Positions 41,650 to 51,067 of a stretch of DNA of 64,000 bases are shown here, in pieces. The notes under the pieces are model-generated. The model ran no database searches, was not told where the DNA came from, and saw only the letters and a list, made by a program, of their open reading frames with translations. A program made the translations under genes and the position numbers. The stretch is from Asaia bogorensis (GTDB lineage Bacteria > Pseudomonadota > Alphaproteobacteria > CACIAM-22H2), in contig CAMDLT010000003.1 in NCBI GenBank assembly GCA_945901855.1, positions 1 through 64,000 of the forward strand, in the 5' to 3' direction. Positions within the stretch are counted from its first letter, which is position 1. Every line of letters starts with the position of its first letter.

Positions 41650-42942
41650 TTATCCCGCAAACGGATCTTCGGTCAAAATAGTGTCGTTGCGCTCGGGACT
41701 GGTCGACAGCATTGCCACGCGGCACCCGATCAGTTCTTCGATGCGCACGATGTATTTGACCGCCGCCGCCGGCAGTTCGGCCCAGCTGCGCGCGCCGCGC
41801 GTCGATTCCTTCCAGCCGCGCATGGTCTCGTAGATGGGCGTCGCGCGCGCCTGCAAATGCTGGGCGGCAGGCAAGCGATCGTAGCGCCGCCCGTCGATGT
41901 CGTAAGCGATGCATACTTTGAGCTCGTCCATGCCGTCGAGCACGTCGAGCTTGGTGAGCGCAATGCCGCGAATGCCGCCCACGCGCACGCTTTGGCGCAC
42001 GAGCACCGCATCGAACCAGCCGCAACGGCGCGGGCGGCCCGTGACCGTGCCAAATTCGTGGCCGCGCTCGCCCAGGCCCTGCCCGACCGCATCGGTCAGC
42101 TCGGTCGGGAACGGGCCCGAGCCAACGCGCGTGGTGTAGGCCTTGGTGATGCCGAGCACGAAGCCCGCCGCATGCGGCCCCACGCCAGCACCGGTTGCGG
42201 CCTGCGCTGCCACCGTGTTCGACGAGGTCACAAACGGGTACGTGCCGTGATCGACGTCGAGCAAAGCGCCTTGCGCGCCTTCGAACAGAATGCGCCGGCC
42301 TTTGCGCACGGCTTCGTCCAGGAACGGCCACACCGGATCGGCGTAGGGCAGCAATTGCGGAGCGATATCGGCCAGCGCCTGCTCCAGCGCCTTGCGATCG
42401 ACCGGTGGAAAACCCAGGCCCTTGTGCAGCGCATCGTGATGGCGCAGCAGCTCGTCGAGCTTGGCCTTGAGCGTGGCGGGGTCCGAAAGATCGCACAGCC
42501 GGATCGCGCGGCGCGCGACCTTGTCTTCGTAGGCGGGCCCGATGCCGCGCCCGGTCGTGCCGATCTTGGCAAGGCCGCGCGCTTCCTCGCGCAGCCGGTC
42601 GATTTCGGCGTGCAGCGGCAAAATCAGCGTTGCGTTCTCGGCGATGCGCAGATTGTCGGGGCCGACATCCACGCCCTTGGCGCGAATCGCGGCAATTTCC
42701 TTCATCAAATGCCACGGATCGACGACCACGCCGTTGCCGATGATGCCAAGCTTGCCCGGCCGCACGACGCCCGACGGCAACAAAGAAAGCTTGTATGTGA
42801 CGCCATCCACAACCAGCGTATGGCCAGCATTGTGTCCGCCCTGGAAGCGCACGACGATTTCGGCGCGCTCGCTGAGCCAGTCGACGATCTTGCCTTTGCC
42901 TTCGTCGCCCCATTGCGAGCCGACGACTGTCACGTTGGTCAT
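41650..42942 (-). CDS. purA: Adenylosuccinate synthetase
   Basis: This 430-residue enzyme joins IMP and aspartate with GTP to make adenylosuccinate, the first step to AMP. Seen: the N-terminal [16 protein letters not shown] loop that binds IMP and [28 protein letters not shown], and the C-terminal [16 protein letters not shown] base-recognition motif. Length is normal for the family. It overlaps hisZ by four bases and should be translated with it. Confidence 0.95.
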   Translation of the reverse strand: MTNVTVVGSQWGDEGKGKIVDWLSERAEIVVRFQGGHNAGHTLVVDGVTYKLSLLPSGVVRPGKLGIIGNGVVVDPWHLMKEIAAIRAKGVDVGPDNLRIAENATLILPLHAEIDRLREEARGLAKIGTTGRGIGPAYEDKVARRAIRLCDLSDPATLKAKLDELLRHHDALHKGLGFPPVDRKALEQALADIAPQLLPYADPVWPFLDEAVRKGRRILFEGAQGALLDVDHGTYPFVTSSNTVAAQAATGAGVGPHAAGFVLGITKAYTTRVGSGPFPTELTDAVGQGLGERGHEFGTVTGRPRRCGWFDAVLVRQSVRVGGIRGIALTKLDVLDGMDELKVCIAYDIDGRRYDRLPAAQHLQARATPIYETMRGWKESTRGARSWAELPAAAVKYIVRIEELIGCRVAMLSTSPERNDTILTEDPFAG

Positions 42943-44108
42943 GGCGTTTTTTCCCCAAGGGCGACGCGTTTGCCGTCGCGAACGATATGGCTGCACCCCA
43001 GACGCCGCGCTTCCAGCTCGGTGTCGCGGGGCGCCGAAAAACCTTCGAGCACGCGGTGCCCATCGGCGCGCAGATCGCGCAGCAGATCGGGCGACGTGCC
43101 GAAGGGCGCGTAGGTGCTCGGCGCGCTCAGCGGAAAGGGGATCGCGCGCAAGACCGTGTCGGTAAACAGGGTCATGCCGGTGGCTGTTTCCCCCGCGCCT
43201 TCCATCAGATCTTCGCCCGCAAGATAGCGCCCGCCGCGGCCCAGTTCGCCGCGCACGCCGCGCGCGAAGAACGTGAAGGACAGGCCCTTCTGGTATTCGA
43301 AGCCGCGCCGTTCGACCGTGTCGATTGTCAGGTCCAGTCCGGGCTGGGCGATCGACACGAGACGCACCGCTTCGCGCAGACGCTGCACTTCCTTGCGCGC
43401 GGTCGGCGGCAACTCCAGTTTTTCGAGTTTGGCCAGCGCCGCACCGGCAGGACCGCTGGCGGCGCACAGATCGGCCAGCATCGCGCCGACCTTGCCGCCC
43501 TGCGCTGCAACTTCGGCCGCATCCTTGCGGTCGAGGGCGGCGCGCAGGGTTGCCGCAACGTCCGGCGGCACTTGGCTCCAGCCGATGATCGCAGGCACCA
43601 GATAGGGGATCGTCAGATCGATCGACACGCGCGCAGCCCCGACGGCTGCAAGGGCCGCCGCCGACATCGCGATCATTTCGGCATCGGCCGCGGGCTCGTC
43701 CGCGCCGATAAGCTCGGCGCCCACTTGGCCGAACTGGCGCTCGGGCCGCAGCCCGTCGCCCTTCACGCGCAATACCTGCCCCGCATAGGACAGGCGCAGC
43801 GGACGCGGCTCGCCCCCAAGGCGCGTGACGGCGATGCGCGCGACCTGCGGCGTCATGTCGGCGCGCAAGGCCATCATGCGCTGGCTGTCGGGATCCATCA
43901 GCCGGAAACAATGGCGCGACATGCCGGCCTGGCTTCCCGCCAGCAGCGATTCTTCGAACTCGACCATCGGCGGTTTGACGCGCGCATAGCCGTAGCACGC
44001 GAATACCTGGGTGACGCGCCACACCACTTCGGCCTCTTGGTCGGCCTCGGGGGGAAGCGCGTCGCGCAGGCCCGCCGGCAGCAAGGCGCGGGTGACGAGT
44101 TCGTTCAT
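42939..44108 (-). CDS. hisZ: ATP phosphoribosyltransferase regulatory subunit
   Basis: This 389-residue HisRS-like protein is the regulatory partner of short-form HisG at the first step of histidine synthesis. Seen: class-II synthetase-like motifs [33 protein letters not shown] and [19 protein letters not shown], without the anticodon-binding domain. It lies directly upstream of purA (four-base overlap). The gap to serA on the other side carries the terminator of the ser operon. The catalytic hisG gene is not in the window. Confidence 0.9.
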   Translation of the reverse strand: MNELVTRALLPAGLRDALPPEADQEAEVVWRVTQVFACYGYARVKPPMVEFEESLLAGSQAGMSRHCFRLMDPDSQRMMALRADMTPQVARIAVTRLGGEPRPLRLSYAGQVLRVKGDGLRPERQFGQVGAELIGADEPAADAEMIAMSAAALAAVGAARVSIDLTIPYLVPAIIGWSQVPPDVAATLRAALDRKDAAEVAAQGGKVGAMLADLCAASGPAGAALAKLEKLELPPTARKEVQRLREAVRLVSIAQPGLDLTIDTVERRGFEYQKGLSFTFFARGVRGELGRGGRYLAGEDLMEGAGETATGMTLFTDTVLRAIPFPLSAPSTYAPFGTSPDLLRDLRADGHRVLEGFSAPRDTELEARRLGCSHIVRDGKRVALGEKTP

Positions 44109-44239
44109 CGAATCCTCAAGAGCAGCACGATCGGCGCACGCTTGTAGCCCATTTTGGCGCCCCGATCCAAAACACAAAACCGCACGGCAGGGCCGCCAAA
44201 ATCGGCGTGTTTGCGAATCGTTCCGCTAAAAATGGGCCG

Positions 44240-44276
44240 AAAAAGAAACCGCCCGCCTCTTGCGAAGCGGGCGGTT
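44240..44276 (-). terminator. Rho-independent terminator after serA
   Basis: On the minus strand, AACCGCCCGC and GCGGGCGGTT form a 10-bp stem (44247-44256 with 44267-44276) around a ten-base loop, followed by TTTCTTTTT (44240-44248). This is a textbook intrinsic terminator for the serC-serA transcript, 14 bases after the serA stop. Transcription from the hisZ-purA unit therefore needs its own promoter in the gap up to 44239. Confidence 0.9.
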
Positions 44277-44290
44277 GCATGCGTGCAGCG

Positions 44291-45868
44291 TTAGAACCGC
44301 AGCGCCCTTGCGCGCAGCACTTGCGGCAATGCGCGGATCTTGCCCAAGATCGCTTCGCCGATCGGCTGGTCGACCGCGATCAGGCAGATCGCTTCGCCGC
44401 CGCGCGTCTGGCGCCCCAGATTGAGCGAGGCGATATTGATGCCCGCATCGCCGAACAGACGCCCGATCGAGCCGATGAAACCCGGCTTGTCCTGGTTGCG
44501 CACGTACAGCATGTGCGGCATGAACTCGGCCTCCAGCGGCACTTCCGCGATATCGACGATGCGCGGCTTGGCGTTGCCGAACAGCGAGCCTGCGATCTTG
44601 CGCGTTTGGCCCTGGCTTGAGACCGTCACGCGGATCAGCGTGGGATAGTCCGATGCGCGGTCGTGGCGCGCTTCGGTCACCGCAATGCCGCGCTCGCGCG
44701 CCACCGCCGGGGCCGAAACCGAGTTCACGCTTTCAAGCTGCGCGCCCAAAAATCCCGCGAGCACGCACGCCGTCAGAGGCTTGGTGTTCAGCGCCGACAC
44801 GGCACCTTCGTATTCGATCGAAATCGAGGTGACGTTTTCGTCCTGCAACTGGCCCAAATACGAACCGAGATTCGTCGCAAGCTGCATGTAGGGTTTGAGC
44901 TTGGGCGCGTCTTCGGCCGAGACCGACGGCATGTTGACGGCGTTGGTGACGGCGCCGGTGAGCAGAAAGTCCGACATCTGCTCGGCAACTTGCAGCGCCA
45001 CGTTTTCCTGCGCTTCGCCGGTCGAAGCGCCCAGATGCGGCGTGCAGATCACGTCCTCGCGTCCGAACAGCGGATTTTCCTTCGCAGGCTCGGTCAAGAA
45101 CACGTCGAGCGCCGCACCCGCAACCTGCCCGCTGTCGAGCGCCGCCTTGAGATCCTCTTCGACGATCAACCCGCCGCGCGCGCAATTGACGATGCGCACG
45201 CCCTTTTTGGTCTTGGCGAGCGCCTTGGCGTCGATCAAGTTTTTGGTCTGCTCGGTCATCGGCGTGTGCAGCGTGATGAAATCGGCGCGCGCCAGCAGCG
45301 TGTCGAGATCGACCTTTTCCACGCCCATCGCCTGCGCGCGCTCGGGCGCTAGGAACGGATCGAACGCGACGACCTTCATCTTCAGCCCGATCGCGCGGTC
45401 GGCGACGATCGAACCGATATTGCCCGCACCGATGAGCCCGAGCGTTTTGCCCGAAATCTCCACGCCCATGAAGCGGTTCTTCTCCCACTTGCCGGCCTGG
45501 GTGGAGCGGTCGGCGCTGGGCAACTGGCGGGCCAACGCCATCATCAGCGCGATCGCGTGTTCGGCCGTGGTGATCGAATTTCCAAAGGGCGTGTTCATCA
45601 CCACCACGCCACGCGCGGTGGCGGCCGGCACGTCGACATTGTCGACGCCGATCCCTGCGCGCCCGATGACCTTGAGGTGCGGGGCGGCGGCGAGAATTTC
45701 CTTCGTCACTTTGGTGGCCGAGCGGATCGCAAGCCCGTCGTAGTTGCCGATGATCGATGCGAGTTCGTCGGGCTTGAGGCCGACTTTCATGTCGGTTTCA
45801 ATACCGCGCGCCTTGAAAATATCGACGGCACGCGGGCTGAGGGCATCGGAGATTAGAACTTTGGCCAT
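44291..45868 (-). CDS. serA: D-3-phosphoglycerate dehydrogenase
   Basis: This 525-residue enzyme oxidises 3-phosphoglycerate, the first step of serine synthesis. The N-terminal NAD-binding domain has GLIGAGNIGSIVADRA and the catalytic region HTPMTEQTKNLI, ALDVFLTEPAKENPL and CTPHLGASTGEAQENVA. An allosteric intervening domain and a C-terminal ACT domain (VRNQDKPGFIGSIGRLFGDAGINIASLNLGR) follow, so it is the long, feedback-regulated form. It lies 56 bases after serC and ends at a strong terminator. Confidence 0.95.
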   Translation of the reverse strand: MAKVLISDALSPRAVDIFKARGIETDMKVGLKPDELASIIGNYDGLAIRSATKVTKEILAAAPHLKVIGRAGIGVDNVDVPAATARGVVVMNTPFGNSITTAEHAIALMMALARQLPSADRSTQAGKWEKNRFMGVEISGKTLGLIGAGNIGSIVADRAIGLKMKVVAFDPFLAPERAQAMGVEKVDLDTLLARADFITLHTPMTEQTKNLIDAKALAKTKKGVRIVNCARGGLIVEEDLKAALDSGQVAGAALDVFLTEPAKENPLFGREDVICTPHLGASTGEAQENVALQVAEQMSDFLLTGAVTNAVNMPSVSAEDAPKLKPYMQLATNLGSYLGQLQDENVTSISIEYEGAVSALNTKPLTACVLAGFLGAQLESVNSVSAPAVARERGIAVTEARHDRASDYPTLIRVTVSSQGQTRKIAGSLFGNAKPRIVDIAEVPLEAEFMPHMLYVRNQDKPGFIGSIGRLFGDAGINIASLNLGRQTRGGEAICLIAVDQPIGEAILGKIRALPQVLRARALRF

Positions 45869-45881
45869 GGCGGATTCCTTG

Positions 45882-45895
45882 CGCGTTCGAACGCG
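45882..45895. repeat. Palindrome between serC and serA
   Basis: CGCGTTCGAACGCG is a perfect 14-bp palindrome in the 56-base gap between serC and serA, about 14 bases upstream of the serA start on the minus strand. It may be a hairpin in the transcript or a protein-binding site. It overlaps the serA ribosome-binding region only loosely, so the function is open. Confidence 0.4.
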
Positions 45896-45924
45896 AAACG
45901 ATGAGAGACGACGAAAAAGGGGGT

Positions 45925-47097
45925 TCAGGCGGCCTTCGCGAGCCCAGCTTTGGCTTCGGCAAAGGCCCATTCGAGCCAGCCGAACAAAGCCTCGAGATCG
46001 GCGGTTTCGACCGTGGCACCCGCCCAGATGCGCAAGCCCGACGGGGCGTCGCGATAGGCGTCGATGTCGAAGGCGACCTTCTCGGCCTCAAGCAGCGCCA
46101 CCATCTTTTTCGAGAAGGCAGCTTTGCCGTCCGCATCGAGCTTGGCGACATCGGCATCGTCGACCACAAGGCAGACCGACGTGCACGAGCGTATCGCCTT
46201 GTCCGCCGCAAGGAAGCCCACCCACGGCGTGCGCGCGGCCCACGCTTCGATGGCCGCAAGGTTGGTTTCCGAGCGCTTCACGAGCGCGTCGAGCCCGCCG
46301 ATTTTTTCGGCCCATACCAACCCGTCGAGCGCGTCTTCGACCGCGAGCATCGAGGGCGTGTTGATCGTCTCGCCCTTGAACACGCCTTCGATCAGCTTGC
46401 CGCCTTGGGTGAGACGGAAGATCTTTGGCATCGGCCAGGGCGGCGTGTAGCTCGTCAAGCGTTCGACCGCGCGCGGGCTCAGTACAAGCATGCCGTGCTG
46501 GCCTTCGCCGCCGAGCACTTTTTGCCACGACCACGTCGTGACATCGAGTTTGTCCCACGGCAGACGCATCGCGAAGGCGGCCGAGGTCGCATCGCAAATC
46601 GTGAGGCCCTTGCGGTCGGACGCGATCCAGTCGCCGTTCGGCACGCGCACGCCCGAGGTCGTGCCGTTCCAGGTGAACACCACGTCATTGTCGAAATTCA
46701 CGCGGGCAAGATCGGGCAGCGTGCCGTAGGCCGCTTCCATCGTGCGCGTATCCTTGAGCTTGAGCTGTTTGACCGCATCGGTCACCCAGCCAGAGCCGAA
46801 CGATTCCCATGTCAGGAGATCGGCCCCGCGCGCGCCCAGCAGCGACCACATCGCCATTTCGAAAGCGCCCGTGTCCGACGCGGGCACAATGCCGATGCGA
46901 TAGTCGGCCGGGATCTGGAGCACTTTTCGGGTGCGTTCGATCACCTCGGCGAGCTTCGCTTTGCCCAATTTCGAGCGATGCGAGCGGCCAAGAGCGGCGT
47001 CTTTGAGGGCTTCGAGGGTCCAGCCGGGGCGCTTGGCGCACGGGCCGGATGAAAAATTCGCGCAATTGGGGCGCGTCGTCGGTTTGCTCTTTGTCAT
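45925..47097 (-). CDS. serC: Phosphoserine aminotransferase
   Basis: This 390-residue PLP enzyme makes phosphoserine from 3-phosphohydroxypyruvate. Seen: the N-terminal [28 protein letters not shown], and [16 protein letters not shown] with the PLP lysine. It is the longer proteobacterial class used with SerA, and the pair forms one operon. Its 5' leader carries a conserved-looking RNA structure that hides the start region. Confidence 0.93.
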   Translation of the reverse strand: MTKSKPTTRPNCANFSSGPCAKRPGWTLEALKDAALGRSHRSKLGKAKLAEVIERTRKVLQIPADYRIGIVPASDTGAFEMAMWSLLGARGADLLTWESFGSGWVTDAVKQLKLKDTRTMEAAYGTLPDLARVNFDNDVVFTWNGTTSGVRVPNGDWIASDRKGLTICDATSAAFAMRLPWDKLDVTTWSWQKVLGGEGQHGMLVLSPRAVERLTSYTPPWPMPKIFRLTQGGKLIEGVFKGETINTPSMLAVEDALDGLVWAEKIGGLDALVKRSETNLAAIEAWAARTPWVGFLAADKAIRSCTSVCLVVDDADVAKLDADGKAAFSKKMVALLEAEKVAFDIDAYRDAPSGLRIWAGATVETADLEALFGWLEWAFAEAKAGLAKAA

Positions 47098-47150
47098 TGT
47101 AAGCTCTTCCTTTCAGAAGAGCCGGGACCTGTTGGGAGGTCCTGGCCCGG
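47098..47150 (-). ncRNA. serC leader RNA
   Basis: In the serC leader the minus-strand RNA can form two hairpins. The distal one pairs GGACCT with AGGTCC (47137-47142 with 47125-47130) and flanking CC/GG. The proximal one pairs GCTCTTC with GAAGAGC (47116-47122 with 47103-47109), a perfect 7-bp stem with a six-base loop. The latter contains the purine-rich AAGGAAGAG that would be the Shine-Dalgarno for the ATG at 47097. This matches the known alphaproteobacterial serC leader, whose last stem overlaps the ribosome binding site. Confidence 0.8.
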
Positions 47151-47238
47151 GGCGGAACCTAAGGATTCGCATCTGCCCGCGCAACCTTTAAATTGGACGC
47201 CGCAAAAGCGTCACGATTCGGAGGCATTGTTCGGACCC

Positions 47239-48012
47239 ATGGAAAAAAGCGGCATGCTTGCGGGCAAAAAGATTCTGATTTTAGGCGTCGCAAACGGCGA
47301 TTCGATCGCGGCCGGGTGTGCGCGCGCCTTCCGCGCGGCCGGCGCCGAGATCGCGTTGACGTATCTCAGCGAGAAGGCGCGACAGCATGTCGCAGCCGTC
47401 GGCGAGCCGCTCGACGCGGTGCTGCTCGGGCCCTGCGACGTGCGCGTGCCGGGCTCGCTCGAAGCCGCGTTCGATGCGATCGCCGCGCGCTGGGGACGGC
47501 TCGACGTCGCCTTGCATTCGATCGCCTTCGCGCCGCGCGAGGATCTGCACGCGCGCGTCGTCGATTGCAGCGAAACGGGCTTTTTGCAGGCGATGGCGGT
47601 GTCGTGCCACAGCTTCATCCGCATGGCAAAACTGGCCGAGCCGCTGATGGCAAATGGCGGCACGCTGCTGACGGTAAGTTTCTACGGGGCGGAAAAGGCG
47701 GTTGAGAACTACAACCTGATGGGGCCGGTCAAAGCGGCACTCGAGGCCAGCATGCGCGCGGTCGCGGCCGAATTGGGCGGCAAAGATATCCGCGCGCACG
47801 CGCTTTCGCCCGGTCCGCTTTTGACGCGCGCGGCGTCGGGCATTGATCGTTTCGACGAGCTGGTCGAACGCGCCAAGGCGCAAAGTCCCGGCAAGCGGCT
47901 CGTCACCGCCGACGAAATCGGCGCGCTCGCCGCGTTCTTGGCAAGCGACCCTGCCGCCGCGATGACGGGCGGCGTGCACTATGTCGATGCGGGCTACAAT
48001 ATCGTCGGCTAG
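47239..48012 (+). CDS. fabI: Enoyl-ACP reductase-like short-chain dehydrogenase (FabI type)
   Basis: This 257-residue protein resembles FabI, which reduces enoyl-ACP in the last step of fatty acid elongation. The NAD-binding start is GKKILILGVANGDSIAAGCARAF. The catalytic stretch FYGAEKAVENYNLMGPVKAALEASM has Tyr-x6-Lys spacing. The GVAN-x-x-SIA motif is present, but the surrounding residues (GDSIAAGCAR in place of the usual RSIAWGIA) differ from common FabI, so it may be a divergent paralogue. It is divergent from serC and six to ten bases ahead of the L,D-transpeptidase gene. Confidence 0.82.
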   Translation: MEKSGMLAGKKILILGVANGDSIAAGCARAFRAAGAEIALTYLSEKARQHVAAVGEPLDAVLLGPCDVRVPGSLEAAFDAIAARWGRLDVALHSIAFAPREDLHARVVDCSETGFLQAMAVSCHSFIRMAKLAEPLMANGGTLLTVSFYGAEKAVENYNLMGPVKAALEASMRAVAAELGGKDIRAHALSPGPLLTRAASGIDRFDELVERAKAQSPGKRLVTADEIGALAAFLASDPAAAMTGGVHYVDAGYNIVG

Positions 48013-48022
48013 ACTTGGCGCC

Positions 48023-48535
48023 ATGATCGTCACGGGCGCGGGTTCGAAGGGCATTTTTTCGGCGGGCGAATTAGCGTTCGACTGCGCGCTGGGCCGCTCT
48101 GGCATCGTTGCGGCCCCGCAAAAACGCGAGGGCGACGGCGCTACGCCAGCCGGGCGTTTTGCGTTGCGCGGCGGTTTCTATCGCGCCGACCGCCTGGCCC
48201 TGCCGGAAAAACTGCGCGACTGGTTTCGCCCCATCGAAGCCGACATGGCGTGGGAGGACGATCCCGCATCGGCGCACTACAACCGTATGATTCGCACGGC
48301 GCGCAGCGACCATCCCGAACGCTTGGCGCGCATGGACGGCGTGTACGACATCGTCGTACCGCTCGGTTACAACGACGCCCCGCCGGTCGCGGGCTTGGGC
48401 AGCGCCATCTTCTTGCATGTCGCGCGCGCAGACTATGCGCCGACCGCCGGCTGCGTGGCGCTCGCACGCGACGATCTGCTCGCCGTTTTGCGGCTGGCCG
48501 ACGAAGGAGCCGTGCTCGAGATCAGGCGCGCTTGA
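48023..48535 (+). CDS. L,D-transpeptidase-like (YkuD-related) protein
   Basis: This 170-residue protein has the YkuD-type active-site layout H-x(n)-T-x-G-C, seen as FLHVARADYAPTAGCVAL with the catalytic cysteine and histidine. L,D-transpeptidases cross-link peptidoglycan or anchor lipoproteins. It lacks a clear signal peptide, which is unusual, so it may be a cytosolic relative. It starts ten bases after fabI and is convergent with the GNAT gene. Confidence 0.8.
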   Translation: MIVTGAGSKGIFSAGELAFDCALGRSGIVAAPQKREGDGATPAGRFALRGGFYRADRLALPEKLRDWFRPIEADMAWEDDPASAHYNRMIRTARSDHPERLARMDGVYDIVVPLGYNDAPPVAGLGSAIFLHVARADYAPTAGCVALARDDLLAVLRLADEGAVLEIRRA

Positions 48536-48562
48536 CGCCAAAGGGTCTGGCGCCGACGCGGC

Positions 48563-49063
48563 TTACTTTGCTGCCAAGGCCGCAAGAGCCGCATCGTCGA
48601 TGCGCACATTCAGCCATTGCGCGCTTTCGCTGGCCCCCATGGCGAGATAGAAATCGCGCGACGGCTGGTTCCAATCGAGAACTTGCCAATGGAATTTGCG
48701 ATACCCGCGCGCCACCGCGCGCTTGGCGCCCGCCACGATCAGCGCCTTGCCAAGACCAAGCCCGCGCGCGGCCGCGTCGACAAACAGATCTTCGAGATAG
48801 AGACCGGGCGCCCCCATGAAGGTCGAGAAACTGCGGTAAAAGAGCGCGAAGCCGACGGGCCTGAAACCGCCGTCAGCGTCGGGCAGTTCGACGAGGATCG
48901 CTTCGGCGACCGCCTCGGGCCCGAACATCCAGCGACGCAGCAAATCTTCGCTCGCATCGACCTCGTGGTCGAGCTTCTCGTAGCTCGCAAGCTGTTTGAT
49001 GAAATGCAGCAAGGTGCCGACATCGCCGATTTCGGCATCGCGCAGACGATGATCGCGGCTCAT
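48563..49063 (-). CDS. GNAT-family N-acetyltransferase
   Basis: This 166-residue acetyltransferase has the acetyl-CoA motif LYLEDLFVDAAARGLGLGKALI (R/Q-x-x-G-x-G/A form RGLGLG), followed by AVARGYRKFHWQVLDWNQPSRDFYLAMGA. The whole chain resembles diamine acetyltransferase-like SSAT proteins, so a polyamine or an amino-acid derivative is possible. It overlaps the MaoC gene upstream by four bases and ends a long minus-strand run of small genes. Confidence 0.85.
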   Translation of the reverse strand: MSRDHRLRDAEIGDVGTLLHFIKQLASYEKLDHEVDASEDLLRRWMFGPEAVAEAILVELPDADGGFRPVGFALFYRSFSTFMGAPGLYLEDLFVDAAARGLGLGKALIVAGAKRAVARGYRKFHWQVLDWNQPSRDFYLAMGASESAQWLNVRIDDAALAALAAK

Positions 49064-49512
49064 GGCGCTTGGCGTTTCAACAGAATGATAAAGGTAACGG
49101 TCATCGTCGCCTCGTCGGCCTGGTTGAGCGCGGTCAGCGCCAGTTTCAAAATGCCGCGATCGGGTTTGGAGCGCGACGGCGTTACTTCGACCACTTCGGC
49201 GCGGCAACGCAGCGTGTCGCCGGGGCGCACGGGCTTGAGCCAGCGCAATTCGTCCATGCCCGGCCCGCCCATCGACGCGTCGCGCACAAAACCGGTCTGG
49301 TAGATCAGCCGAAACGCGACCGCGAGCGTATGGAAGCCCGACGCGATGAGCCCGCCAAAATGCGAGGCGTCGGCCGCCGGCCGGTCGATATGGAAGGGCT
49401 GCGGATCGTAGAGAAACGCAAAATCGACGATGCTCGATTCGGTGAACGTATAGCCGCCGCTTTCGAAGCGGTCGCCGATCGCAAGGTCGTCGAGATAGCT
49501 GTTGGTTTTCAT
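49060..49512 (-). CDS. MaoC-family hotdog dehydratase
   Basis: This 150-residue single-hotdog protein belongs to the MaoC dehydratase group (R-specific enoyl-CoA hydratase-like). Seen: DRFESGGYTFTESSIVDFAFLYDPQPFHID with catalytic Asp and His in DPQPFHID, GLIASGFHTLAVAFRL and DELRWLKPVRPGDTL. Substrate is probably an acyl-CoA. It lies ten bases after the Ada-like gene and couples to the GNAT gene. Confidence 0.88.
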   Translation of the reverse strand: MKTNSYLDDLAIGDRFESGGYTFTESSIVDFAFLYDPQPFHIDRPAADASHFGGLIASGFHTLAVAFRLIYQTGFVRDASMGGPGMDELRWLKPVRPGDTLRCRAEVVEVTPSRSKPDRGILKLALTALNQADEATMTVTFIILLKRQAP

Positions 49513-49522
49513 GCGCCCGATT

Positions 49523-50374
49523 TTAGCCGGGGCGCGCGTCGGCCGCCAGATCCGCGTGGGCCGCTTCCCAGCCGATCATCGCAAGCTTGCGCGGGCGCCC
49601 CCAATGGTAGTGGCTGATCGCCCCCGACTTGCGGATCACGCGATGGCACGGCACGAGCCACGAAATTGGATTGGCGCCGACGGCGGTTCCGACCGCCCGG
49701 CTCGCGCGTTTGGCGCCGATGACGGATGCGATGTCGTCGTAGGACACAAGCTGCCCCGACGGGATCGCGAGCAGCGCTTCCCACACTTTGATCTGCCACG
49801 ACGAGCCATAGAGCACGAGGCGAAGCGGTCCGTGCCCTTTGCCGTCGAACAGATGCGCTGCCAGCTTGGCGACGGCAGCATCGTCCGCCCGGTAGCGCGC
49901 GGCCGGCCAGCGCCCCTTCATGTCGGCCAGCGCTTCGGCACGCGCAGCCGCGTCGGCTGCGGCAAACGCCAGCCCGCACAATCCCCGCGCGCTGGCCATA
50001 ACGAGCGCGTCGCCGAACGGCGACTTTGCCCAGCCATAGACAATCTCAAGGCCTGCCCCGCGCGATTTGTATTCGCCCGGCGTCAGCGCTTCGTGCGCGA
50101 CGAACAGATCGTGCAAACGCCCCGGCCCCGACAAGCCCGCAGCGTACGCGGCATCCAGCACGCTGCCCGCTTGGGCAAGGCATTCTTTGGCGCGGCCGAG
50201 GCTGAGATACTGCAAAAACTTTTTTGGACTGACCCCGACCCACCGCGTGAACAGGCGCTGGAAATGGAACGCCGAAAGTCCGATTTCGGCCGCCACGCGG
50301 TCCAGATCGGGCTGCTCGTCGACATGGGCCAAAAGATAGGCCAAGGCTTTTTCGATGCGGGAATAGTCGCTCAT
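49523..50374 (-). CDS. AraC-type regulator fused to O6-methylguanine-DNA methyltransferase (Ada-like)
   Basis: This 283-residue protein lacks the N-terminal zinc methyl-acceptor of full Ada. It has an AraC-type HTH (about 10-100, with VAAEIGLSAFHFQRLFTRWVGVSPKKFLQ) and a C-terminal methyltransferase with the PCHRV active-site cysteine (NPISWLVPCHRVIRKSG). It should repair O6-methylguanine by suicide transfer and may regulate a few genes. A 93-base gap separates it from the LysE gene upstream. Confidence 0.9.
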   Translation of the reverse strand: MSDYSRIEKALAYLLAHVDEQPDLDRVAAEIGLSAFHFQRLFTRWVGVSPKKFLQYLSLGRAKECLAQAGSVLDAAYAAGLSGPGRLHDLFVAHEALTPGEYKSRGAGLEIVYGWAKSPFGDALVMASARGLCGLAFAAADAAARAEALADMKGRWPAARYRADDAAVAKLAAHLFDGKGHGPLRLVLYGSSWQIKVWEALLAIPSGQLVSYDDIASVIGAKRASRAVGTAVGANPISWLVPCHRVIRKSGAISHYHWGRPRKLAMIGWEAAHADLAADARPG

Positions 50375-50467
50375 GTCCGCGAAGATAGGAGCTTGCGGCG
50401 CGCCCTTCCACCCGGAACTTGCGCCCGCTTTTCCGGCGCCGACGACGCACGCAGGGGAGCCCCAAAA

Positions 50468-51067
50468 CTATCCGCCGAGCATCGGCACGAGGGAGGCCAC
50501 CAGCAGGGCTGCACAGCTCCAGTTGAAAAGACGGATCGTTTTGGGGTCCGACAAAAAGCGGCGCAAGCCCACGCCGAACAAGGCCCAGATCGAAACCGTG
50601 GGCAGATTGACAAGGCCAAAGACGGCGGCGATCGCGAACACGCTTTCGACGAACGCATCGGGCCGCGTATAGGCGGCAAGCGCCGACAGCGCCATCGCCC
50701 AAGCCTTCGGGTTGACCCATTGGAATGCGGCAGCGGCCAGGAAGCGCATCGGCCGTGCTTTGGCGTTGCCGTCGCCGATTTCGCCCGAATTGGCGATCTT
50801 CCAAGCCAAAACCAGCATATAGACGAAGCCTGCGATCTTGATCGCGCCATGCAGCCAGGGCAGCGCTTCGAACAGCGTGCCAAGCCCGAGCCCCACCGCC
50901 GCGATCATCGCGGCAAAGCCGATTCCGATGCCCAGCATATGCGGGATCGTGCGCTTGAACCCGAAATTCACGCCCGACGACAGCAACATCAGATTGTTGG
51001 GTCCCGGCGTGACGGAGGTCACGAACGAAAACACGACGAGCGCTGCGAGCGTTTCAAACGTAAGCAT
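50468..51067 (-). CDS. LysE/RhtB-family amino-acid exporter
   Basis: This 199-residue membrane protein has about six hydrophobic segments and the family start FVTSVTPGPNNLMLLSSGVNFGFKR. LysE/RhtB exporters pump amino acids such as lysine, homoserine or threonine out of the cell. It overlaps the GNAT gene upstream by 14 bases, so the pair is surely co-expressed. The substrate cannot be told. Confidence 0.9.
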   Translation of the reverse strand: MLTFETLAALVVFSFVTSVTPGPNNLMLLSSGVNFGFKRTIPHMLGIGIGFAAMIAAVGLGLGTLFEALPWLHGAIKIAGFVYMLVLAWKIANSGEIGDGNAKARPMRFLAAAAFQWVNPKAWAMALSALAAYTRPDAFVESVFAIAAVFGLVNLPTVSIWALFGVGLRRFLSDPKTIRLFNWSCAALLVASLVPMLGG

